64,000 nt of DNA from Bianquea renquensis (GTDB taxonomy: Bacteria; Bacillota; Clostridia; Lachnospirales; Bianqueaceae): NCBI RefSeq assembly GCF_014384895.1, contig NZ_JACRSQ010000004.1, forward strand, positions 139,962 to 203,961. The letters are read 5' to 3'. Below the pieces are notes generated by a model. It was not told the origin of the DNA and ran no database searches. It saw nothing but the letters and a program-made list of their open reading frames with translations. Shown here piece after piece: positions 23,620-32,243 of this stretch (positions are counted from its first letter, which is position 1; the number at the start of each line of letters is the position of its first letter). The position numbers were made by a program, and so were the translations under genes.

Positions 23620-25706
23620 AACTCGGAAGAGCGGTTGTTCGCTACCGTGTACCCATTTTAATCGTTACGATTCTCTTGCTGATTCCATCGGGATTGGGCA
23701 TGGCTGCAACGAGAATCAACTACGATATGCTGAACTATTTGCCGGAGGACATGGATACGGTCATCGGCCAGAATGAACTTCTGGAAGAATTCGGAAAAGG
23801 AGCCTTCTCTTTTCTCATCGTAGAGGATATGCCAGCCCGGGAAGTGGCTGCGATGAAGCAGAAAATCGAGACTGTGGATCATGTGGAATCTGTGTTGTGG
23901 TATGATAGTATAGCGGATCTCTCCATTCCCATGGAAATTCTGCCGGACAAATATTTCCAGGCCTTCAATACAGATCACGCCACGATGATGGCCGTATTTT
24001 TTGACACCTCCACCTCCTCCGACGACACCATGGACGCGGTCCGTGAGATCCGGGCCATTGCAGGAAAGCAGTGTTTTGTCTCCGGAATGTCAGCATTGGT
24101 GACGGATTTGAAAGACTTATGCGAGAAAGAAGAGCCGATCTATGTTGCCATAGCTGTCGCCTGTGCGTGTGTGGCTATGATGCTATTTATGGACAGCTGG
24201 CTGATTCCATTTGTTTTTCTCGTCAGCATAGGGATGTCGATTTTGATCAATTTAGGTTCTAACTATTTTCTCGGCGAAATCTCGTATATAACGAAAGCAC
24301 TTTCCGCGGTTTTGCAGCTTGCCGTCACAATGGATTATTCCATCTTTCTTTGGCATAGCTATAATGAACAGCGGGAGATTCATGGGGACAAGAATGAGGC
24401 CATGGCTTGTGCGATAAAAGAGACCATTACATCTGTGGTCGGCAGCTCTGTGACAACCATTGCTGGGTTCATTGCGCTTTGTTTCATGAGCTTTACCCTT
24501 GGACGCGATTTGGGAATCGTCATGGCAAAGGGAGTCTTTCTAGGAGTCATCGGATGCGTCACCACATTGCCGGCGCTGATCCTACTGCTAGATAAGCCGC
24601 TGCATAAAACGAGGCATCGCTCTCTGATTCCCAAGGTGGAGGGGGTATCCCAAGGTGTGACCAAAATTTTTCCGGTGTTCTTAGTCCTGTTCGCAGTGTT
24701 ACTTGTGCCGTTTAGCTACGGATATACGAAGACCAATGATGAAGTGTACTATGATTTGGGCCAGTGCTTGCCGGAGGATATGGAGTATGTCATCGCCAAT
24801 TCAAAGTTGAGCGAGGAATTCAACATTGCCTCCTCGCACATGGTTCTTGTCAGCTCGGAGGTATCGAGCCAGGAGATCAGAGGGATGATCCGCGAGATGG
24901 AAGCCGTGGATGGTGTAAAATACGTCCTTGGGATGGAATCCATAGTTGGCTCATTGGTTCCACAGGAATTTCTGCCGGACTCGGTAAAAGGAATTCTGGA
25001 GAGTGATCGGTGGAAATTGATGCTCATCAATTCAGAATATGGGACGGCAAGCGATGAAGTCAATGCTCAGCTTGATCAATTAAATGCCATATTGAAAGAA
25101 TACGACGAGGGCGGGATGCTCATCGGGGAAGCACCGTGCACAAAAGACATGATCGAAACTACGGATCATGATTTTCAGGTGGTCAATATGATTTCGATCA
25201 TCGCCATTTTTCTTATTATCGCCGTCGTTGAGAAGAGCATCACCCTGCCAGTCATCCTGGTGGCCGTTATTGAGCTTGCGATCTTTATAAACCTAGGACT
25301 TCCCCATTTTCTCGGGCAATCGCTTCCCTTTATCGCCCCAATCTGCATCAGCACGATTCAGCTGGGCGCTACCGTGGACTATGCGATTCTCATGACAACC
25401 CGGTATAAAGCGGAGCGGGCTGGAGGACAGGATAAACGGCATGCCATCGCAAAGGCATTGTCCTCTTCCATACCATCGATCATCGTCAGCGCCATAGGGC
25501 TTTTTGCGGCAACCTTCGGTGTCGCCATCTATTCCGATATTGATATCATCAGTTCCATGTGCATGTTGATTGCACGGGGAGCGATCATTAGTATGCTTTG
25601 TGTCATCTTCATTCTCCCGGCTCTATTTATGCTGTTGGATCGAGTCATCTGTGCAACTAGCTTTGGAATGAAGACAAGACAACAACACAGGGATGTTCAA
25701 GCATAG
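23616..25706 (+). CDS. MMPL/RND-family membrane exporter
   Basis: A 696-aa proton-driven exporter of the RND superfamily in its short Gram-positive form. Two similar halves each have one N-terminal helix, an extracytoplasmic domain (~35-180 and ~395-530) and five clustered helices. Each half keeps the intramembrane Asp-Tyr pair expected for proton relay: AVTMDYSIFLWHSYNEQRE and GATVDYAILMTTRYKAERAG. The extracytoplasmic domains share MNYLPEDMD/GQCLPEDME-type openings, showing internal duplication. It lies between the DUF308 protein and a secreted repeat protein, probably one export system. The substrate is unknown; lipids or amphipathic compounds are usual for MMPL proteins. Confidence 0.9.
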   Translation: MKLGRAVVRYRVPILIVTILLLIPSGLGMAATRINYDMLNYLPEDMDTVIGQNELLEEFGKGAFSFLIVEDMPAREVAAMKQKIETVDHVESVLWYDSIADLSIPMEILPDKYFQAFNTDHATMMAVFFDTSTSSDDTMDAVREIRAIAGKQCFVSGMSALVTDLKDLCEKEEPIYVAIAVACACVAMMLFMDSWLIPFVFLVSIGMSILINLGSNYFLGEISYITKALSAVLQLAVTMDYSIFLWHSYNEQREIHGDKNEAMACAIKETITSVVGSSVTTIAGFIALCFMSFTLGRDLGIVMAKGVFLGVIGCVTTLPALILLLDKPLHKTRHRSLIPKVEGVSQGVTKIFPVFLVLFAVLLVPFSYGYTKTNDEVYYDLGQCLPEDMEYVIANSKLSEEFNIASSHMVLVSSEVSSQEIRGMIREMEAVDGVKYVLGMESIVGSLVPQEFLPDSVKGILESDRWKLMLINSEYGTASDEVNAQLDQLNAILKEYDEGGMLIGEAPCTKDMIETTDHDFQVVNMISIIAIFLIIAVVEKSITLPVILVAVIELAIFINLGLPHFLGQSLPFIAPICISTIQLGATVDYAILMTTRYKAERAGGQDKRHAIAKALSSSIPSIIVSAIGLFAATFGVAIYSDIDIISSMCMLIARGAIISMLCVIFILPALFMLLDRVICATSFGMKTRQQHRDVQA

Positions 25707-25748
25707 ACTTTGACATAGTTTTCAATACAATCTCTTGGAGGCATTGGT

Positions 25749-27830
25749 ATGATATATGAAAATAAACATGTGATGAAAATTTTATCTCTTATTCTGTGCT
25801 GTACAGTCATCGGCAGTGGAACCGCCGCCATCGCTTACGCGACGGGTGTTAAGAAGACGGAAGAGAAGACCGGTCAGGAGACGACGGCGGTAACCAGCGC
25901 GAAGCAGGAGACAACCGGGGCCGTCAGCAAGGATGAAACAGTATACGTGATCGCAGATGCCGATGGCTCTGCCAAGCGGATCATCGTCAGCGATTGGATC
26001 AAAAATGCGCCGGGCAGCGCGTCCATCCGCGATAAAACGGAGATGGAGGACGTAACGAACGTCAAAGGCGACGAGAGCTATACGATGAATGGCGACCACA
26101 TGCGGGTGTGGGATGCGAACGGCAATGACATTTATTATCAGGGAGATATTGAAAAAGAATTGCCAGTGACCATTGCCATCCGCTACCAACTGGATGGAAA
26201 GCCAATCTCTGCGGAAGAATTGGCTGGCAAGAGCGGAAGGGTGACAATCCGATTTGAGTATATCAATACCCAGTATGAGATGGTGGAGATCGATGGGCAA
26301 CAAGAAAAAATTTATGTCCCTTTCGTCATGCTGACGGGTATGATTCTAGACAATGAGAATTTTCGAGATATCCAGGTATCCAATGGAAAACTGATCAATG
26401 ACGGCGACCGCACCATCGTCGCAGGGATTGCAATGCCAGGTCTGTCGGACAACTTAAAATTAGACGGCGATGTATTGGAACTGCCGGACTCTATAGAAAT
26501 TGAGGCTGATGTAACGGATTTTCAGCTGACGGCAACGGTTACGATAGCGACCAATGAACTTTTCAATAAACTGGAATGGGATGGGGCTGGAGATCTAGAG
26601 GATATGTCCGCTTCCCTCGAGAAACTCCATGACGCCATGGGACAGTTGATGGATGGCTCCTCTGCGCTATATGATGGGATTGCGACACTGCTGGATAAGT
26701 CCGGGGAGCTGATCGATGGAATCGATCAGCTCTCGGCTGGAGCAAAGCAGCTATCAGAAGGAGCGGGAAACGTTGACGGTGGAGTTGCGCAATTACAGGC
26801 CGGAGCAGCACAATTGACAGACGGTCTTGGCGCCCTGACAGCGAACAATGAAACGTTAAATAGCGGAGCAAAAGAAGTCTTTGAATCCATGCTGTCCATG
26901 GCGGATTCGCAGCTGGCTGCCGCTGGTCTTACTGTGGATAAGCTGACCATCGAGAATTATGCCACTGTATTGCAAGGGGTTCTTGCATCCTTGGACGAGA
27001 CCGCGGTCTATACTCTGGCTTATAATACTGCGCACAGTAAGGTGGAGCCGGCAGTGCGAGCCCAGGAACCGAACATCCGCGCCAAGGTCATAGCCGCAGT
27101 TCAAGGGCAGGTGCTGGATGGGGTGTTGGCATCTCTGAATCCTCCTCTGACATCGGACCAATATGAAGCAGCTGTCGAGGCCGGACAGATTCCAACTGAA
27201 ATTCAGGGACAGGTCAGAGAGGCGGTGGAGGCCCAGATGCAGGCGGAGTCAACCCAAACCAAAATTCAGCAGACGGTGGAAGCGCAGATCCAGGCGTTGA
27301 TTGAGCAGAATATGAGATCCAGCGATGTCACAGCGCAGATTCAAGCGGCGGTGGAGAGCGCAAAATCAGGGGCCTCTAGCCTCTCTGCGCTGAAAACGCA
27401 ACTGGATAGCTACAATCAATTTTATCGGGGACTTCTGACGTATACCGCTGGCGTGGCGGACGCTAGGGCTGGGGCGGATGCCATAAAAGCAGGGACCGAT
27501 GCGCTTAAAAATGGCACAGCCAGCCTGAAATCGGGTGCTGATACCCTTTGCGCAGGGCTCAATTCTTTGCAGGCCGGGAGCGGCGCCTTAGTGGAGGGGG
27601 TACAGCAGCTACAAGATGGCGCGATGCAGCTCTCCGATGGCTTACAAGAATTCAATGAGCAGGGAATTCAAAAACTGTATGAGGCGGTCAATGAGGATTT
27701 GGGGGGACTGCTTACAAGATTCCGCGCCACCTGCGATGTATCAAAAGAATATAAATCCTTTGCTGGGATTCGCGACGATATGGATGGACAGGTGAAATTC
27801 ATCTATAGAACGGAAGAAATCTCCAAATAG
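25749..27830 (+). CDS. Secreted YhgE-like repeat protein, partner of the MMPL exporter
   Basis: A 693-aa protein with a signal-type N-terminus (MKILSLILCCTVIGSGTAAI followed by AYA). Residues ~60-270 form a beta-rich domain. Residues ~285-370 and ~575-655 are helical repeats of the form LxxGxxqLxdGaxxL (QLSAGAKQLSEGAGNVDGG, TASLKSGADTLCAGLNSL), the signature of YhgE/Pip-like proteins. The middle is Gln/Ala-rich helix. Unlike full YhgE there are no C-terminal membrane segments; the chain ends DDMDGQVKFIYRTEEISK, so it is probably exported and released or held by its N-terminus. It starts 42 nt after the exporter gene. The two repeat blocks predict a long coiled rod. Confidence 0.8.
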   Translation: MIYENKHVMKILSLILCCTVIGSGTAAIAYATGVKKTEEKTGQETTAVTSAKQETTGAVSKDETVYVIADADGSAKRIIVSDWIKNAPGSASIRDKTEMEDVTNVKGDESYTMNGDHMRVWDANGNDIYYQGDIEKELPVTIAIRYQLDGKPISAEELAGKSGRVTIRFEYINTQYEMVEIDGQQEKIYVPFVMLTGMILDNENFRDIQVSNGKLINDGDRTIVAGIAMPGLSDNLKLDGDVLELPDSIEIEADVTDFQLTATVTIATNELFNKLEWDGAGDLEDMSASLEKLHDAMGQLMDGSSALYDGIATLLDKSGELIDGIDQLSAGAKQLSEGAGNVDGGVAQLQAGAAQLTDGLGALTANNETLNSGAKEVFESMLSMADSQLAAAGLTVDKLTIENYATVLQGVLASLDETAVYTLAYNTAHSKVEPAVRAQEPNIRAKVIAAVQGQVLDGVLASLNPPLTSDQYEAAVEAGQIPTEIQGQVREAVEAQMQAESTQTKIQQTVEAQIQALIEQNMRSSDVTAQIQAAVESAKSGASSLSALKTQLDSYNQFYRGLLTYTAGVADARAGADAIKAGTDALKNGTASLKSGADTLCAGLNSLQAGSGALVEGVQQLQDGAMQLSDGLQEFNEQGIQKLYEAVNEDLGGLLTRFRATCDVSKEYKSFAGIRDDMDGQVKFIYRTEEISK

Positions 27831-27867
27831 AAAGAATTTTCGGTCACAAAGAAGTAATTTCCGATTA

Positions 27868-27905
27868 GGCGGCACAGACCTGTTACAAGGGCTATGCCGT
27901 CTTTT
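27868..27905 (+). terminator. Terminator of the MMPL operon
   Basis: GGCGGCA (27868-27874) pairs with TGCCGTC (27895-27901) with one G-U, followed by TTTT. Confidence 0.65.
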
Positions 27906-27973
27906 CCTGTTGATTTTATTCGGCTGACCGTATAGAATTAGGGAAAGGAAATTAAAGAGGATGTGAACTGAAG

Positions 27974-28024
27974 ATGTTAAAATATATTTCAGCACCGGAA
28001 GCAGCGAAAAAGTGGGGGGTTTTC
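27974..28024 (+). pseudogene. 5' remnant of an excisionase/HTH_17-type gene
   Basis: The first 17 codons read MLKYISAPEAAKKWGVF, matching the start of small winged-helix DNA-binding proteins whose first helix is ISAPEAAxKWGxS. The similarity then stops; the following frame (to 28216) is not coherent and overlaps the truncated gene that follows. The remainder of 27906-28131 shows no gene. Confidence 0.5.
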
Positions 28025-28131
28025 AGAAAGACGGGTACAGAAACTTTGCGAAAAAAACCGCATACCGTTGTGGCAAAATTTAGCCAACTGATAATAGATA
28101 TAAACATAAACGCTTCTCAACTCAAGCACAG

Positions 28132-28884
28132 TTGGCAGAAAAACTGGGCATTACAGATAGGGCCGTATCCAAATGGGAAACAGGAAAAAGTATGCCAGAC
28201 TCATCGATTATGTTAGAGCTTTGTGAGATACTGGAAATCACTGTAAATGAGTTGCTAAGTGGGGAGAAAATTGATATGGAAAGCTATGAAAAAAAGGCAG
28301 ACGAAAATTTGATTGCTTTAAAAAGAAAAGATGAAAATAACATGACAAAGAATGTGATTATTTCACTTCTTTTTTCGGTGACACTTTCGATAGGAATTAT
28401 GGTATGCGTTATTTGCAACCTTGCTATATCCGGCAATTTAACATGGTCACTAATTCCGGTCAGTTCCATTGTTTTTGTATGGGTTATATCTTTCCCAAGC
28501 ATTATACTGGGAAAAAAAGGGGTTGTAGTAAGTTTAATTTCATTAAGTATTTTTAGTATTCCTTTTTTGTTCTTGATAAGCAATTTAATAAAAGTAAAAG
28601 ATGTATTTTCAGTTGGCGCGATAATGGCAGTAATTTCAATCGTATTTTTATGGATAGTAGTTGCAATTTTTAATCATATTGGAAAAACAAAGAGGTTGAT
28701 TGCTTTAGGAACAACTTTTTTATTAGCCATTCCGTTTATTCTTATCATCAATATCATACTGTCAAAAATGATAGCAGAACCACCTCTTGACGTATGGGAT
28801 ATGTTGTCTATCTTTATATTGTTGATATTGGCATTTGGTTCTTTTGTTTATGATTATGCTCAGAAAAAGGGATTGATAAAATAG
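28132..28884 (+). pseudogene. XRE-family HTH membrane protein, N-terminally truncated
   Basis: The readable frame is TQAQLAEKLGITDRAVSKWE and onward, the second half of a Cro/CI-type helix-turn-helix, followed by GKSMPDSSIMLELCEILEIT, a short linker and about six membrane helices. Such XRE-membrane proteins normally begin some 20 residues earlier with an RxxKGM-type helix. Here the upstream frame reads PTDNRYKHKRFS and hits TAG at 28081, and the only start is TTG 28132 inside the HTH. The 5' end has therefore been replaced by unrelated sequence joined to the excisionase remnant. The body is unusually AT-rich compared with its neighbours, suggesting acquired DNA. Confidence 0.7.
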
Positions 28885-29036
28885 TGAAAGTGTTTGCGCT
28901 TCTGTTATAGCGTAACGGCGGTTTTGAGATCCTCTTTTTCCATCGGAACCGCTTTCACAGAAGCTCGAATAGAACAGCGGTTTGCCGGTAACACTCATAG
29001 AATGGTGGAATTTGAGACGGGAATTCTGAAAAGAGC

Positions 29037-29065
29037 TTGCTATTTCAATAGGGAATTGGTAAAAT
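29037..29065 (+). promoter_or_regulatory. Promoter of the aminopeptidase-trxB unit
   Basis: TTGCTA (29037-29042), 17-nt spacer, TAAAAT (29060-29065), 45 nt before ATG 29111. The rest of 28885-29036 holds no convincing gene. Confidence 0.55.
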
Positions 29066-29110
29066 AAAGAAGGTCATCATTTCGAAAGGCACAGGTAAGA
29101 GGAGGACATT

Positions 29111-31210
29111 ATGTTCGAATACGAAAATTATTATAAAGTATACAACGCCAGAGCCGCAGAAGACTATTTTGACGATGCGGAGAAGTTGAGAAGAATTTTA
29201 GAGGGCAATAAACCCCCAAAAGGAATGCGGGAAACCGCATATCGATTTCTTCGCCATGAAGCGGAATTTCTGTTGACGTTACTTGAATTTGAGCATAAGC
29301 TGGATGCCGATTCCTTTGTAGGCGCGACATCAGCTGAGCTGGAGAAGGACCAGAAGCGCCTGTATCAGGACGTGGAGGAGGACGGCTATAAAAAGAGCTA
29401 TCTCAACCCAACCTATATGGCCTCCCTATTTGGGGATGCGTGTGGCCCCCTATTATGTGCAATGGCGGCACAGCTCCGGGAGAACATTGAACACGCGTAT
29501 CGGCATCGCCGATTCGCCATGCACTGGAATCACCTTTTATTTTTTGACGTCTGGGAACAACTTCGGCAGGGGAACGCCCTGGAGCCCCAGGAGATTCGCG
29601 GGATTTTAAATGCACATGGAAAGAGATTCCAGAGAGAAAAGGCGGGACTCTGGGTCCATGGAAGGTTTGGTTTTGAGGACTCCTATCGCCGGGATCTCAT
29701 TATGTCGGCTGATTTGACCAATCCCAGCTATCTCTACCAGCTGGGAGAACGGGTCAGCACGGTGGAGCTTGACTTGTCTTCCTTCATGGCAACCTTAGAC
29801 GAGGAACGGATCGACAAAATGGCAAGGGCGTATACCCAGGGGTTCCGAAAGGGATTCTTTCGCGATGGAAAAGATATCGTTTTGAAAAATATTGTGGGCA
29901 TCCGCTATCACATGGGGATGGAGCGGATGATCCGCAGGGCGGTTGAATATTTTGAGGAAGATCTGCATTTCATTCCCTTCATCCAGGAAATCGCCACGAC
30001 GCCGGTGAATCGTCAGTATATCTATGATCACCGGTTTGACATGGCTGTTTATTTTGATTCAGAGTTCCAGACCCTCCGCTATGAAGCACTGGAGGCAGAG
30101 CTGGAGTGCAACCGAGAGATTATCGCCGGCTACGGAGGTCCAGCGGTTGTAGATTCCTTTGGGGAGGTACCTTTTACACCGGAGAGCAAAGCACAACAGA
30201 TTGTCTTTACGTCAGAACAATCTCAGGAGTATGCCAGCTTTAACACAAAGCTACAGGCCCTGCTAGCCAAGTACGCGCCGCCCAACGAGACCAGCTTTAC
30301 GATTATCGCCTTTCCATTGCCGACGATCGGTGCGTCATTCGAGGCGATATTCAAAGAGACAGTGGCGGTGAACACGCTGGACACGGAACAGTACGAGAAA
30401 GTCCAGCAGACGATCATTGACGCACTGGACAAGGGAAGGGCTGTCTATGTCCGTGGAGCGAAGGGGAACGAGACAGACATAACAGTTCAGCTGCCCGTCA
30501 TCAACAACCCTGCCAGGGAAACCAATTTTTACAACTGTGTCGCAGATGTCAACATCCCAGTGGGAGAAGTCTTCACATCTCCAAAGCTGGAGGGAACCAA
30601 CGGCGTTCTGCATCTGGAGGAAATCTATCTGGAAGATCTTCAATACAAGAATCTTCGGCTCGTGTTTCAGGACGGTTATATCCAGGACTATAGCTGTAGC
30701 AATTTTGAATCGGAGGAGGACAACAAGCGATATATTGAGGAAAATCTGTTGTTTCCCCATGATACGCTGCCGCTGGGCGAGTTTGCCATCGGGACCAACA
30801 CGACGGCGTACAAAATGGCAAGAAAATATGGGATTGTCCATCTGCTCCCAATCCTCATCGTAGAAAAGATGGGTCCACATTTTGCCATTGGGGATACCTG
30901 TTATGCCAGATCAGAAGATATTCCCGTCTATAATCCGCTGGATGGAAAGGAGATCGTGGCGAGAGATAACGAGCGGTCGCGGCTGCGAAAGGAGGATCCC
31001 GCCAAAGCGTACACCCATAAGCACACCGATATTACCCTTCCCTACGAGAGTTTGGGGCAGATCAGTGTACTCTTGGATGGAGGGGATGCCATCGATATCA
31101 TCCGGGGCGGCCGGTTCGTACTGCGCGGCACGGATCTTTTGAATGATGCGCTGCGGGAACAAGCGTTGGAGGAGAAGAAGGAGGAACAGGATGAGCGATC
31201 AACTGTATGA
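29111..31210 (+). CDS. M29-family (AmpS-like) aminopeptidase, long form
   Basis: A 699-aa cytosolic metallopeptidase. The C-terminal ~370 residues match the M29 thermophilic-aminopeptidase family: VADVNIPVGEVFTSP, LGEFAIGTNT, ILIVEKMGPHFAIGDTC and the metal-site Glu/His residues within them. Typical AmpS is about 410 aa; here ~330 extra N-terminal residues, mostly helical (AHGKRFQREKAGLWVHGRFG, IVGIRYHMGMERMIRRAVEY), precede it. GAGGAC lies before ATG 29111. Its last 20 bases overlap the start of trxB, so the two are coupled. The role of the N-terminal part is unknown. Confidence 0.85.
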   Translation: MFEYENYYKVYNARAAEDYFDDAEKLRRILEGNKPPKGMRETAYRFLRHEAEFLLTLLEFEHKLDADSFVGATSAELEKDQKRLYQDVEEDGYKKSYLNPTYMASLFGDACGPLLCAMAAQLRENIEHAYRHRRFAMHWNHLLFFDVWEQLRQGNALEPQEIRGILNAHGKRFQREKAGLWVHGRFGFEDSYRRDLIMSADLTNPSYLYQLGERVSTVELDLSSFMATLDEERIDKMARAYTQGFRKGFFRDGKDIVLKNIVGIRYHMGMERMIRRAVEYFEEDLHFIPFIQEIATTPVNRQYIYDHRFDMAVYFDSEFQTLRYEALEAELECNREIIAGYGGPAVVDSFGEVPFTPESKAQQIVFTSEQSQEYASFNTKLQALLAKYAPPNETSFTIIAFPLPTIGASFEAIFKETVAVNTLDTEQYEKVQQTIIDALDKGRAVYVRGAKGNETDITVQLPVINNPARETNFYNCVADVNIPVGEVFTSPKLEGTNGVLHLEEIYLEDLQYKNLRLVFQDGYIQDYSCSNFESEEDNKRYIEENLLFPHDTLPLGEFAIGTNTTAYKMARKYGIVHLLPILIVEKMGPHFAIGDTCYARSEDIPVYNPLDGKEIVARDNERSRLRKEDPAKAYTHKHTDITLPYESLGQISVLLDGGDAIDIIRGGRFVLRGTDLLNDALREQALEEKKEEQDERSTV

Positions 31211-32114
31211 TGTCATCATTATCGGGGCTGGACCGGCGGGGTTGACAGCCGCTATATACGCTGGGAGGGCGGAGCTGCGCACCCTTCTGTTAGAGCGAGG
31301 ATTTCCAGGAGGACAAGTGCTCAACACCTATGAGGTCGACAATTATCCTGGAATGCCCATGTTGTCCGGCATGGAGCTGGCGGCTAAAATGCATGAGCAC
31401 GCAAGCGCCTATGGCATTGAGATGCTCACGGACGAGGTGATCGATTTGGAGCTTGGCGACCCCATCAAGATCGTGCGGACCATGTCATCCGAGTATCGCG
31501 CAAAGACGGTTCTATTTACTGCGGGAGCTGCATGGCGAAAGCTCGGCGTCCCCGGTGAGGAAGAGTTGCGGGGCCGCGGGGTGTCCTACTGCGCTACATG
31601 CGACGGAGCGTTTTTCCGTGGAAAAGCTGTGATTGTATTCGGCGGCGGCGACACCGCGGTGGAGGATGCCATCTATCTCGCTAGATTTTGCAAGAAAGTC
31701 TATCTGGCGCACCGGAGGGACGCGCTTCGCGCTGTCAAGACACTGCAAAATCAGGCAATGGGAAAAGAGAATATCGAGATTCTATGGAATACAGAACTGC
31801 GAGAGATTCATGGCCAGGAGCAGGTGGAAAGCGTGATTCTCTATGACAATCAAAAAAAGGAAGAGAGGAAACTGTCCATCGACGGCGTCTTTATCGCCGT
31901 GGGCGTGGATCCGAATGCCGGCCTGTTGAAAGGGAAGGTTGATACGGATAGTGCCGGCTATATCATCAGCGATGAAGATTGCCAGACGTCGATTCCAGGG
32001 GTTTTTGCGGCGGGGGACGTCAGGAGAAAACGTCTTCGCCAGATCATTACGGCCGCGGCTGACGGCGCGGTGGCCATCAATGGCATCCAGGCGTATCTTG
32101 CAGAAAAGTTCTAA
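31191..32114 (+). CDS. trxB: Thioredoxin reductase (FAD/NADPH)
   Basis: A 307-aa flavoenzyme that reduces thioredoxin with NADPH. An N-terminal FAD-binding GAGPAG (residues 12-17), the redox pair Cys-134/Cys-137 in SYCATCDGAFF, the NADPH-binding GGGDTAVEDA and the C-terminal FAD motif VFAAGDVR are all present. ATG 31191 is used because GGAGG lies about 8 nt upstream and MSDQLYDVIIIGAGPAG is the normal start. The start lies inside the end of the aminopeptidase gene. Confidence 0.95.
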   Translation: MSDQLYDVIIIGAGPAGLTAAIYAGRAELRTLLLERGFPGGQVLNTYEVDNYPGMPMLSGMELAAKMHEHASAYGIEMLTDEVIDLELGDPIKIVRTMSSEYRAKTVLFTAGAAWRKLGVPGEEELRGRGVSYCATCDGAFFRGKAVIVFGGGDTAVEDAIYLARFCKKVYLAHRRDALRAVKTLQNQAMGKENIEILWNTELREIHGQEQVESVILYDNQKKEERKLSIDGVFIAVGVDPNAGLLKGKVDTDSAGYIISDEDCQTSIPGVFAAGDVRRKRLRQIITAAADGAVAINGIQAYLAEKF

Positions 32115-32173
32115 GAATCTTTCGACCTTATTTCACAATTTATACCAAAAAGTGAAAAGTTTATGAATATTTG

Positions 32174-32202
32174 TTGACAGTCTTCGTCCTCTTTGCTATG
32201 AT
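32174..32202 (+). promoter_or_regulatory. Promoter of the purine permease gene
   Basis: Consensus TTGACA (32174-32179), 17-nt spacer, TATGAT (32197-32202). The leader is only about 35 nt, too short for a purine riboswitch. Confidence 0.85.
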
Positions 32203-32243
32203 AGGAAGGTAAAAATCCTATCCAAGGAAAGGGGACTTATTTA

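Noticed and set aside
28762..28998. Minus-strand 78-codon frame after the truncated XRE gene
   Set aside because: It runs antisense to the XRE gene end, has no SD, and has no recognisable features.
32115..32243. Purine riboswitch before the purine permease gene
   Set aside because: The leader from the promoter to the start codon is only about 40 nt and lacks the conserved three-way junction.
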